64,000 nucleotides of DNA from Paraburkholderia sp. CNPSo 3274 (GTDB taxonomy: Bacteria > Pseudomonadota > Gammaproteobacteria > Burkholderiales > Burkholderiaceae): assembly GCF_024206475.1 (NCBI RefSeq), contig NZ_JAMBPR010000023.1:55287-119286 (forward strand). Reading direction: 5' to 3'. This document shows positions 16,790 to 24,404 of this stretch, one piece after another. The stretch's first letter is position 1, and each line of letters starts with the position of its first letter. Below the pieces are notes generated by a model. It searched no databases and was not told the origin of the DNA. It saw only the letters and a list, made by a program, of their open reading frames with translations. The translations under genes were made by a program, and so were the position numbers.

Positions 16790-17962
16790 TTAGAACTTCA
16801 GGTGCATGCCTGCTGCGACGACTGCTTGCGTATTGCTGGACGAAGCCGCGAGATTGTAGATCGACGCATTGCCGAGCACCGGGATGCCTTGCGCGCCAGA
16901 AACGCGCTGGTAGACGCCTTCCAGATACACGTCGGTGCGGCGGCTCAGCGCGTAGTCGGCCTGCAGCATGAACTGGTTCCAGTGCGGCGACGCGTTGCCT
17001 TCCGCGCGGCTGACCGAGCCGTCCGTATAGGTATAGGCGCCGCCCCGGCTCAGTTGCGGCGTGAGCGCATAACGGCCGTTCACTTCGAAGTTATTGAACG
17101 TCAGGTAATCGGCGTCGAACGCATTGAGCGAGCCGCCCTGGGCGATTTGCGTGGGCTCGTCGACCATCGTGCGCGTGAACACGAGGCCCACCTTCGCCGG
17201 CCCTATCGTATAGCTGCCACCCGCGCCGAGCGTGCGCGTGCGCGCCGCTACGAACATCCGGTCGTTGGCGGTGCCGCTGCCGGCGCTCAATGCGCCGTTC
17301 GTGGTCGAGCCGGGCTCGTTGCCCTGGAAGTACGCCACGCCCAGGTTGATCGGGCCGCCGTTCCACGAAGCGCCCATCGTGTAGGCGTTATTGTTCGAGA
17401 AGCCGCCGCCCTGGTTGCTGAACGCGTAGGCGCCTTCGACCTGGAAGCCCGCGTAGGTCGCGCTGCGGAACTTGACGGCGTTGTTCATGCGCACGTCGTT
17501 GTTGAGGTTGTCGTTGTCGAACGGGTGCATCGCGACGTTGCCGCCGAAGCCCGAGCCCGTGGCCGACATGGGCGCGATCATGTCCACGAGCGTGTCGTAC
17601 TGGCGCCCGAGCGTGAGCGTGCCGTACTGGCCGCTGGAGAGGCCCAACCATGCCTGCCGGCCGAACATATAGCCGCCGTTGGAGCCCTTGCCGTTGACGA
17701 CCGAGAAGCCGTTCTCGAGGTCGAAGATCGCCTTGAGTCCGCCGCCCAGGTCTTCCGTGCCGTGCAGGCCCCAGCGGCTCGTGCTCACGTTGCCGGACTG
17801 CATGCCCCACGTCGTGCCATGACCCGTGGACGACTTCTGATTGCTGACGTAGTCGAGGCCCGCATCGACCGTGCCGTAGAGCGTAACGCTGCTTTGTGCG
17901 TGAGCGCTCGTGCAGGCGGCGGCCGCCGCGAGCGCGAGGATGTTCAACAACGCCTTTTTCAT
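16790..17962 (-). CDS. Gram-negative general porin (Burkholderia-type, 16-strand)
   Basis: A 390-residue outer-membrane trimeric channel protein. The signal peptide MKKALLNILALAAAAACTSAHA is followed by QSSVTLYGTVDAGLDYVSN, the classic start of beta-proteobacterial porins. Further markers are SRWGLHGTEDLGGGLKAIFDLENGF and GRQAWLGLSSGQYGTLTLGRQYD, the constriction loop region, and a C-terminal ...GMHLKF ending in the aromatic residue needed for BAM insertion. The ATG at 17962 is chosen because the signal peptide starts there. It allows diffusion of small polar solutes; specificity cannot be read. A long palindrome lies 147 bp upstream. Confidence 0.93.
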   Translation of the reverse strand: MKKALLNILALAAAAACTSAHAQSSVTLYGTVDAGLDYVSNQKSSTGHGTTWGMQSGNVSTSRWGLHGTEDLGGGLKAIFDLENGFSVVNGKGSNGGYMFGRQAWLGLSSGQYGTLTLGRQYDTLVDMIAPMSATGSGFGGNVAMHPFDNDNLNNDVRMNNAVKFRSATYAGFQVEGAYAFSNQGGGFSNNNAYTMGASWNGGPINLGVAYFQGNEPGSTTNGALSAGSGTANDRMFVAARTRTLGAGGSYTIGPAKVGLVFTRTMVDEPTQIAQGGSLNAFDADYLTFNNFEVNGRYALTPQLSRGGAYTYTDGSVSRAEGNASPHWNQFMLQADYALSRRTDVYLEGVYQRVSGAQGIPVLGNASIYNLAASSSNTQAVVAAGMHLKF

Positions 17963-18108
17963 TTCGGTTCCGTAGAGAAGAAGGATTCTTCGTGTGTGGC
18001 GGAACCGGAAATTTAGGCGAGGGCGATTACGCAAAACGTGTCGAAAATGGCCCGTAAAATGAAACTTCGTTTAGGTTCTTGATACGTTCAGGTCATCGGA
18101 AAATCCGG

Positions 18109-18146
18109 CTCCAGATTATGGTTGATAAATCAACCATAATCTGGAG
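18109..18146. repeat. Perfect 18-bp-arm AT-rich palindrome between porin and mop genes
   Basis: Arms CTCCAGATTATGGTTGAT (18109-18126) and ATCAACCATAATCTGGAG (18129-18146) are exact reverse complements around AA. It stands out from the GC-rich surroundings. It is 36 bases after the mop stop and 147 bases before the porin ATG, both read leftward. It could be an mRNA hairpin ending mop transcription or a two-fold protein-binding site controlling the porin; the run after it read leftward is only GATTTTCC, weak for a terminator. Confidence 0.8.
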
Positions 18147-18181
18147 GGTTAGCGCGATAGATGTCCGCTCGAGAGGAGGCG

Positions 18182-18397
18182 TCAAGGCGCCGCAAGTTTG
18201 ACGTCAGAGGATTTGACGATGGCAACGACCGCCGCGCCGGCTCTCAGGCCGAGCTGGTCCAGGATTCGGGTTTCGATGACGGACGTGAAAATCCCGGCCG
18301 CTGTGGAGACATCGACCTCACAATGCTCCGTGCCTCTGATGATTCCGACAATTCGGCCGGGGAACTGGTTGCGAACGCGGGTCGTTGGAATATCCAT
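18182..18397 (-). CDS. Small molybdate-binding Mop/TOBE-domain protein (molbindin)
   Basis: A 71-residue single-domain protein. The sequence TRVRNQFPGRIVGIIRGTEHCEVDVST followed by FTSVIETRILDQLGLRAGAAVVAIVKSSDVKLA is the Mop/TOBE fold that oligomerises and binds molybdate or tungstate. It is divergent from a large molybdopterin oxidoreductase gene (237-bp spacer), which fits a role in molybdenum storage or homeostasis for that enzyme. The ATG at 18397 is used; a TTG three codons upstream is possible. Alternative members of the fold are the C-terminal domains of ModE or ModC, but nothing is fused here. Confidence 0.85.
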   Translation of the reverse strand: MDIPTTRVRNQFPGRIVGIIRGTEHCEVDVSTAAGIFTSVIETRILDQLGLRAGAAVVAIVKSSDVKLAAP

Positions 18398-18634
18398 GAT
18401 TCGCAAACGTCCAGGGTAGGGGTAAAGCGCTGGACCATACCGCGCGGCGCGGCTCCCGGGAAATCGGGTTTTCCCGCAGCCGGGGCGAACTTATCGAAAC
18501 TATCGGATTTCGTGATGACTGGTATCCGGAATGCAAAGTTGAGTAGTCAATCACATAGGCCTACCATTTCTAGCACATAGACGGCGTGGGGCGGCGGTTC
18601 CCGGACACCCGTCAGTCGTAAATGGAGGCCTCTA

Positions 18635-21547
18635 GTGGACCACGGCGCCCGAACTCAAAACGAAAAGCTGGAAATCAAGACCACGACCTGCTACATGTGC
18701 GCGTGCCGTTGCGGCATTCGCGTGCATCTGCGTGAGGGGGAAGTCCGTTATATCGACGGTAACCCGGAGCACCCCTTGAACCAGGGGGTGATCTGCGCGA
18801 AAGGTTCGTCGGGGATCATGAAGCAGTATTCCCCGGCGCGCCTCACGCAGCCGCTCATGCGCAAGCGCGACGCTCAGCGCGGCGAGGCGCAGTTCGAGCC
18901 CGTTTCGTGGGACGTGGCGCTCGAAACGATCGAGAAACGTCTCGCCCACCTGCGGGCAACCGACCCCAAAAAGTTCGCGCTCTTTACCGGCCGCGACCAG
19001 ATGCAGGCGCTCACAGGGCTCTTCGCCAGGCAGTTCGGCACCCCCAACTACGCCGCCCACGGCGGCTTTTGCTCCGCGAACATGGCCGCGGGCATGATCT
19101 ACACGATGGGCGGTTCGTTCTGGGAGTTCGGCGGCCCGGACCTCGACCGCGCGAAGCTCTTCATCATGATCGGGACAGCGGAGGATCATCACTCCAATCC
19201 GCTCAAGATCGCCATTTCGAAGTTCAAGCGCGCGGGCGGCCGCTTCATCGCTATCAACCCGATCCGCACCGGCTACGCGGCCATCGCCGACGAATGGGTG
19301 CCCATTCGTCCCGGCACCGACGGCGCGCTGTTCATGGCGCTGATCCACGAGCTGATCGAGGCCGACGCGTACGACCACGAATTCGTCAAGCGCTTCACCA
19401 ACGCGGGCGAACTGCTGGACATGCGCACGGAAAACGACACGTTCGGCCTGTTCGTGAAGGACGCCAATCTTCCCGAGGGCAATCCGCTGTTCCCGCAAAA
19501 CCATCTGTGGTGGGACGAGAACGCGGGCAAGGCCGTGCAGCATCACACGCCTGGCGCGCAACCCGCGCTCGACGGCCGCTATGTGCTGGACGACGGGACG
19601 CCGGTGGCACCTTCGTTTGCGCTGCTGCGCGAGCGCTTCAAGGAAACGACGCCCGAATGGGCGCAGGAAATCACGGGCATCGCGGCGGAGACGATCCGCC
19701 GCCTCGCGCGCGAGATGGCGCAGACGGCGCGCGACCACAAGATCACGCTGCCGATTCCGTGGACGGACGCGTGGGGCATGGAGCATGAAAGCGTGACGGG
19801 CAACCCCATCGCTTTTCACGCCATGCGGGGGCTGGCCGCGCATTCGAACGGCTTTCAGTCGATCCGCGCGCTCGCCGTGCTGATGTCGCTGCTCGGCACG
19901 ATCGACCGGCCTGGCGGCTTCCGTCACAAGTCGCCGTATCCGCGCGCGGTGCCACCATCGGCCAAGCCGCCACGCAGTCCGAACGATGTCAAGCCGAATA
20001 CGCCGCTGCCGTCGGGGCCGCTCGGCTGGCCCGCGGCGCCGGACGACCTCTTCATCGACGAAGCGGGCGATCCGGTGCGCATCGACAAGGCCTTCTCGTG
20101 GGAATACCCGCTGGCCGTGCATGGCCTGATGCACAACGTCATTACCAACGCATGGCGAGGCGACCCGTACCCCATCGACACCTTGCTGATCTTCATGGCC
20201 AACATGGCGTGGAATTCGTCGATGAACACGAGCGAGGTCCGCAAGATGCTGACCGACCGCGGACCGGACGGCGAGTACAAGATTCCGTTCCTCGTGGTGT
20301 GCGACGCGTTCCAGTCGGAGATGACGGCGTTCGCCGATCTGATCCTGCCCGATACGACCTATCTGGAACGGCATGACGCGATGTCGATGCTCGACCGGCC
20401 GATTTCGGAGTTCGACGGTCCGGTGGATTCCGTGCGCGTGCCGGTGCTCGAGCGCACCGGCGAGTGCCGCCCGTTCCAGGAAGTGCTCGTCGAACTGGGT
20501 AGCCGCCTGAAGCTGCCGGCGTTCACGACGGCCGAAGGCAAGCGCAAGTTCAAGGACTATCCGGACTTCATCGTCAACTTCCAGACCGCGCCGGATTCCG
20601 GCGTCGGCTTTCTGATTGGCTGGCGCGGCAAGGACGGCGACAAGGCGCTCGTGGGCGAGCCCAATCCCCGCCAGTGGGAGGAATACGCGAAGAATAACTG
20701 CGTGTTCCATTACAGGCTGCCCGAAGCCCTTCAGTACATGCGCGGCGTAAATGGGCCGTACCTGCAGTTCGCCGTGGAGAAGGGATTCCGTAAGTTTGGT
20801 GAGCCCATCCTTATCCAGCTCTATTCGGATGTCATGCAGAAGTTTCGCCTCGCCGCGCAGGGCAAGACGGATGCGCGCCAGCCGCCCGAGCATTTGCGTG
20901 CGCGCGTCGAGCGCTATTTCGACCCGCTGCCTTTCTGGTATGCGCCGCTGGAACTCGCCGCGACTGATCTCGAACGCTACCCGTTGGCGGCGGTGACGCA
21001 GCGCCCCATGGCGATGTATCACTCGTGGGATTCGCAAAACGCGTGGCTGCGCCAGATTCACGGCGAAAACTACCTGTATGTGAATCCGCGTATGGCGCAG
21101 GAAAACGGCATCGAGGACGGTGGCTGGATCTACGTCGAGTCGCAGTGGGGCAAGGTGCGCTGCATGGCGCGTTACAGCGAGGCGGTCGAACCGGGCACCG
21201 TGTGGACCTGGAACGCCATCGGCAAGGCCGCTGGCGCATGGAATCTCGGCCCGGACGCCAATGAGTCGCAACGCGGTTTCCTGCTCAATCACCTGATTAC
21301 CGAAGAATTGCCATTCGGCGATGGCCGGCGCGTTTCGAACTCGGATCCCGTGACGGGGCAGGCCGCGTGGTACGACGTGCGCGTGCGAGTGTATCCGGCC
21401 GAGGCCGATGCCGACCACACGCTGCCGCAGTTCGCGCCGATGCAGCCCTTGCCGGGTTCGACCGGCACGGTTGGCCGGATTCAGGCGTATTTCGCGGGCG
21501 GCGGCAAGTTCGCTGCGCGTCTGCGCAATGTTGTGACAGGCAAGTAA
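18635..21547 (+). CDS. soeA: Molybdopterin oxidoreductase catalytic subunit, SoeA-like sulfite:quinone dehydrogenase
   Basis: A 970-residue complex-iron-sulfur molybdoenzyme subunit. The N-terminal [4Fe-4S] set TCYMCACRCGIRV ... GVICAKG is present, and no Tat signal precedes it, so the active site should face the cytoplasm, as reported for SoeABC. HGGFCSANMAAG carries the likely Mo-ligating Cys. Later blocks match the DMSO-reductase family (FADLILPDTTYLERHD, SWDSQNAWLRQIHGENYLYVNP). Size and partners (288-residue ferredoxin, 316-residue DmsC-like anchor) match SoeABC, which oxidises cytoplasmic sulfite to sulfate. The GTG start at 18635 follows GGAGG by six bases. A polysulfide/thiosulfate reductase or formate dehydrogenase-like role is the alternative. 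Confidence 0.85.
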   Translation: MDHGARTQNEKLEIKTTTCYMCACRCGIRVHLREGEVRYIDGNPEHPLNQGVICAKGSSGIMKQYSPARLTQPLMRKRDAQRGEAQFEPVSWDVALETIEKRLAHLRATDPKKFALFTGRDQMQALTGLFARQFGTPNYAAHGGFCSANMAAGMIYTMGGSFWEFGGPDLDRAKLFIMIGTAEDHHSNPLKIAISKFKRAGGRFIAINPIRTGYAAIADEWVPIRPGTDGALFMALIHELIEADAYDHEFVKRFTNAGELLDMRTENDTFGLFVKDANLPEGNPLFPQNHLWWDENAGKAVQHHTPGAQPALDGRYVLDDGTPVAPSFALLRERFKETTPEWAQEITGIAAETIRRLAREMAQTARDHKITLPIPWTDAWGMEHESVTGNPIAFHAMRGLAAHSNGFQSIRALAVLMSLLGTIDRPGGFRHKSPYPRAVPPSAKPPRSPNDVKPNTPLPSGPLGWPAAPDDLFIDEAGDPVRIDKAFSWEYPLAVHGLMHNVITNAWRGDPYPIDTLLIFMANMAWNSSMNTSEVRKMLTDRGPDGEYKIPFLVVCDAFQSEMTAFADLILPDTTYLERHDAMSMLDRPISEFDGPVDSVRVPVLERTGECRPFQEVLVELGSRLKLPAFTTAEGKRKFKDYPDFIVNFQTAPDSGVGFLIGWRGKDGDKALVGEPNPRQWEEYAKNNCVFHYRLPEALQYMRGVNGPYLQFAVEKGFRKFGEPILIQLYSDVMQKFRLAAQGKTDARQPPEHLRARVERYFDPLPFWYAPLELAATDLERYPLAAVTQRPMAMYHSWDSQNAWLRQIHGENYLYVNPRMAQENGIEDGGWIYVESQWGKVRCMARYSEAVEPGTVWTWNAIGKAAGAWNLGPDANESQRGFLLNHLITEELPFGDGRRVSNSDPVTGQAAWYDVRVRVYPAEADADHTLPQFAPMQPLPGSTGTVGRIQAYFAGGGKFAARLRNVVTGK

Positions 21548-21560
21548 GGAGGATCCCGAA

Positions 21561-22427
21561 ATGACGCAAATGGCCTTGGTGATCGACCTGAACGTCTGTG
21601 TGGGGTGCCAGGCGTGCGTGACGAGTTGCAAGGAATGGAATACCTCGGGGCAAGCGGGGAGCCTTTCGGACGTGCGCCCATACGACGCCGATCCGTCCGG
21701 CACCTTCTTCAACCGCGTGCAGACCTATGAGGCCGGAGAGTTTCCGAATTCGGAGACCATTCACTTTCCGAAATCGTGCCTGCATTGCGAAGACCCGCCG
21801 TGCGTGCCGGTCTGCCCGACCGGCGCGAGCTTCAAGCGCAAGGAAGACGGGCTCGTTCTCGTCGACTACGACAAGTGTATTGGCTGCAAGTATTGCTCGT
21901 GGGCATGCCCCTATGGCGCGCGCGAACTCGACGAAGAGCGCAAGGAGATGACGAAGTGCACGCTGTGCGCGGACCGCATCTACAACGAGGCGCTGCCCGA
22001 GCGCGACCGCAAGCCCGCATGTGTGCTCGCGTGCCCGACGTCGGCGCGGATTTTCGGCGACATTCACGACCCCGAGTCGGATGCGTCGAAAGCCATTCAG
22101 GCGCGTGGCGGTTATCAGTTGATGCCGGAGTGGGGCACGAAGCCGTCGAATCACTATCTGCCGCGCGTGAAGACCGAAGGCAGTTGTGGCAGCGGATCGT
22201 GTGGGTGCAGCGGCGGCGCATCGGCATCGTCGCCGGTGAGCATGCTCGAAGCTGGCGAGCCCATCAATCTCGCGAACCTGGCGATCCGGCGCGGCACACC
22301 GGCCATGTCGCGCGAGAAGCGGCTCGATGATCAACCGGATTCGGGCAAGCTCAATCTTGCCGGCTTTGCAACGCGAGTGAAGTCGCTATTCACGCGCGCA
22401 CAAACGGTTGCGACCAGGGAGATTTGA
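21561..22427 (+). CDS. soeB: Four-cluster [4Fe-4S] ferredoxin subunit, SoeB-like
   Basis: A 288-residue electron-transfer subunit. Four cysteine groups are visible: CVGCQACVTSCKEW, CLHCEDPPCVPVCPTG, CIGCKYCSWACPYG and CTLCADRI...CVLACPT. This is the DmsB/PsrB/SoeB layout, relaying electrons from the Mo centre to the membrane anchor. The C-terminal part has an extra Cys/Gly/Ser-rich piece (GSCGSGSCGCSGG, about residues 213-225) and a tail of about 60 residues that is not part of the core fold. It starts 13 bases after soeA with an AAGGAGG site, and its stop directly abuts the soeC ATG. Confidence 0.9.
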   Translation: MTQMALVIDLNVCVGCQACVTSCKEWNTSGQAGSLSDVRPYDADPSGTFFNRVQTYEAGEFPNSETIHFPKSCLHCEDPPCVPVCPTGASFKRKEDGLVLVDYDKCIGCKYCSWACPYGARELDEERKEMTKCTLCADRIYNEALPERDRKPACVLACPTSARIFGDIHDPESDASKAIQARGGYQLMPEWGTKPSNHYLPRVKTEGSCGSGSCGCSGGASASSPVSMLEAGEPINLANLAIRRGTPAMSREKRLDDQPDSGKLNLAGFATRVKSLFTRAQTVATREI

Positions 22428-23378
22428 ATGAGACCCGCATTTTCCGTTGTTTTCCTGACCACGCTTTCAGGTGCGGGGCAAGGTCTGTTGATCGCGCTGT
22501 TTGGCGTCGAGTGGCTTTCGCGGCTACACCCTGAATGGACGACGTGGCAACTCGTGCCGACTCAGTTCTACGTTTGCGGCGCTGCGCTCGCAGTCACGCT
22601 TGGCGTGCTGGGGCTCGTTGCTTCGATCTTTCACCTTGGGCATCCGGAGCGCGCGTGGCGTGCCATCGCCATGTGGCGCACCTCATGGCTTTCGCGCGAA
22701 TGTCTCGCACTGCCCGTGTTTCTCGCAACGACGTTCCTCTACGGCCTCGCGCACTGGATGCATGCGTCGTGGTCGCTCGCCATCGGTGTGGTTGCGGTGC
22801 TCGCGAGCGCCAGTCTTTTTATCTGCACGGCCATGATCTATGCGTGCCTGCGCTTTCTTCAGGAGTGGGCTACGCCGCTCACGCTGGTGAATTTCGTGCT
22901 GCTCGGCTGCGCATCGGGCTTCACGATCGCAACGGCGAGCGCTGCGTGGCTTGCGCCCGGCATCGTGCCGGGCCTTGGGTTCGCGGCCGGTGTGCTGATC
23001 GTGGCCGCTTGCGTGAGCCGCGTCGCCGCACTCGCGCGCAATCAAAGGCTGCATCCGCGCTCCACGTTGCAAAGCGCCACGGGTATCCGGGCCGGGAAAG
23101 TCAGGCAGATTTCACGCGGTTTTACGGCGAGTGCCTTCAATTTGCACGAGTTCTTTCACGGCCAGTCCGACACCGTGATGCAATGGGTCAAGTGGGGGTT
23201 TCTCGCGGGCGCGTTCCTCGTGCCGCTGGCGCTGCTCGCAATGGCGCTGCATACGCTCTCCGCAACGTTGCTCGTCGCGGCGTGCATCGTTCAGTACGCG
23301 GGCCTCGTTGGGGAACGCTGGTTCTTTTTCGCGCAGGCGCGTCATCCGCAGAACCTGTACTACCAGCGCGCGGCCTGA
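22428..23378 (+). CDS. soeC: DmsC/SoeC-like membrane anchor subunit
   Basis: A 316-residue integral membrane protein with about eight hydrophobic helices, matching the DmsC family. The N-terminus FSVVFLTTLSGAGQGLLIALFG and the segment SIFHLGHPERAWRAIAMWRTSWLSRE near residues 65-90 are typical; the His in HLGHPERAW is family-conserved near the quinone site. It anchors SoeAB to the inner membrane and passes electrons to quinone. It is last in the operon: ATG immediately follows the soeB stop, and a GC-rich hairpin follows its own stop. Confidence 0.88.
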   Translation: MRPAFSVVFLTTLSGAGQGLLIALFGVEWLSRLHPEWTTWQLVPTQFYVCGAALAVTLGVLGLVASIFHLGHPERAWRAIAMWRTSWLSRECLALPVFLATTFLYGLAHWMHASWSLAIGVVAVLASASLFICTAMIYACLRFLQEWATPLTLVNFVLLGCASGFTIATASAAWLAPGIVPGLGFAAGVLIVAACVSRVAALARNQRLHPRSTLQSATGIRAGKVRQISRGFTASAFNLHEFFHGQSDTVMQWVKWGFLAGAFLVPLALLAMALHTLSATLLVAACIVQYAGLVGERWFFFAQARHPQNLYYQRAA

Positions 23379-23384
23379 TGGGCC

Positions 23385-23409
23385 CCCGGGGCAGCGCCGA
23401 TGCCCCGGG
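23385..23409 (+). terminator. Terminator hairpin after soeC
   Basis: Arms CCCGGGGC (23385-23392) / GCCCCGGG (23402-23409), seven bases after the soeC stop. The gene on the other side is convergent, so it may work in both directions. No long T run. Confidence 0.6.
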
Positions 23410-23426
23410 CGTGCTTCGCGCTTCGG

Positions 23427-23603
23427 TCAATCGACGATCTTCTTCGTGACCACGAGTGCGATCACGAGGAACACCACGCACAGCACCACAAAGATAAAGA
23501 ACAGGATCTTCGCAATTGCGGCCGCACCGGCCGCAATACCCGTGAAGCCAAACAGGGCCGCAATCACGGCTATCACGGCAAAGAACAGCGCCATTTTTAG
23601 CAT
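23427..23603 (-). CDS. DUF1328 (UPF0391) small membrane protein
   Basis: A 58-residue protein starting MLKMALFFAVIAVIAALFGF and ending VVTKKIVD. Two hydrophobic helices are joined by GFTGIAAGAAAIAK, the signature of the DUF1328 family of tiny inner-membrane proteins, whose function is not established though members are often stress-associated. GAGGAG lies ten bases before the ATG. It is convergent with soeC and separated from the YciI-like gene by 155 bp in which I see nothing recognisable. Confidence 0.88.
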   Translation of the reverse strand: MLKMALFFAVIAVIAALFGFTGIAAGAAAIAKILFFIFVVLCVVFLVIALVVTKKIVD

Positions 23604-23758
23604 GATCGGTTTTCTCCTCGCGTGAAGGCGCCGCCACGTGGGCCGCGCGACTGGGTGGACTGACGGCGCACCTGCGCAGCAATCGATGTGCCCGGCCGGG
23701 GGCGCCGTCGAGGGTCGAAAGCGAACAAAACGTTCGCGAGAATGGATGCGCGTTGCGC

Positions 23759-24055
23759 TTAGAGGTAGGAGGTTCCGTCGATATAGGCCTTGCGCCAGCG
23801 AACGATCTTCACGCTCTCGAACAGCCCGACATGCGTGAACGGATCCTGCGCGATGAAGCGCTCGGCTTCCTCACGGGTTTCGAGGTCGACGATATAGATA
23901 CCGCCGCCTGCGCTGCTGCCATCGTCGTTGAGCTTCGCGCCGCAGGCAAGCAACAGCGGCTTGTTGCGCGCGAGGAATTCCAGGTGTACATCGCGCTCGC
24001 GTGCCCGCACCTCGGCGTGACCGGGCTTGTCGAATGTTTCGATGAGAAAAGGCAT
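23759..24055 (-). CDS. YciI-family (YCII) small protein
   Basis: A 98-residue protein with the dimeric ferredoxin-like fold of YCII proteins: RARERDVHLEFL with the conserved His, SSAGGGIYIVDLETREEAERFIAQDPFTHVGLFESVKIVRW. Family members include enzymes acting on chloromuconolactones and many with unknown roles. It is the last gene of the leftward catabolic cluster, twelve bases after a CatC-like gene, so an isomerase or hydrolase step on a lactone or cyclic intermediate is plausible but unproven. Confidence 0.85.
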   Translation of the reverse strand: MPFLIETFDKPGHAEVRARERDVHLEFLARNKPLLLACGAKLNDDGSSAGGGIYIVDLETREEAERFIAQDPFTHVGLFESVKIVRWRKAYIDGTSYL

Positions 24056-24067
24056 GGCGCGTTCTTC

Positions 24068-24352
24068 TTAGTTGGGCACGATGGCCGAAGGATGCTGGGC
24101 GAGCGGCGTCACGCTGATCTTCAGGAACGGGAAAAGCGGCAGTGCGGTAAGCAGCGTATGGAGTTCGTCGTTCGATTCGACATCGAACACGCTGTAATTC
24201 GCGTATTCGCCGGCCACGCGCCACAGGTGGCGCCACTTGCCTTCTCGTTGCAGCTTCTGCGAGAACGCTTTTTCCTTAGCCTTCAGGGCGTCGGCGAAGG
24301 CGGCGTCGGTGCCGTGCGGAATCTGCACCTGCATGTGCACGAGATACAGCAT
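24068..24352 (-). CDS. Muconolactone delta-isomerase-like protein (CatC family)
   Basis: A 94-residue protein closely resembling CatC: LKAKEKAFSQKLQREGKW, RVAGEYANYSVFDVES, NDELHTLLTALPLFPF and a terminal VTPLAQHPS. CatC decamers isomerise muconolactone to the enol-lactone in the catechol branch of the 3-oxoadipate pathway. No catA or catB is present here, so the substrate is probably a different lactone handled by this cluster. The ATG at 24352 is used because the family starts MLYLVHM; the upstream in-frame codons are a proline-rich lead. It sits between the AtoE-type transporter and the YciI-like gene. Confidence 0.85.
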   Translation of the reverse strand: MLYLVHMQVQIPHGTDAAFADALKAKEKAFSQKLQREGKWRHLWRVAGEYANYSVFDVESNDELHTLLTALPLFPFLKISVTPLAQHPSAIVPN

Positions 24353-24404
24353 GAATGGTCTCCGGTGAGGATGGGGTTCAGGGAAGGGCGCGTATGAGAT
24401 CCGG

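Noticed and set aside
18632..21712. 1026-codon minus-strand frame opposite soeA
   Set aside because: Antisense frame created by high third-position GC; no ribosome-binding site or recognisable domain, while soeA is unmistakable.
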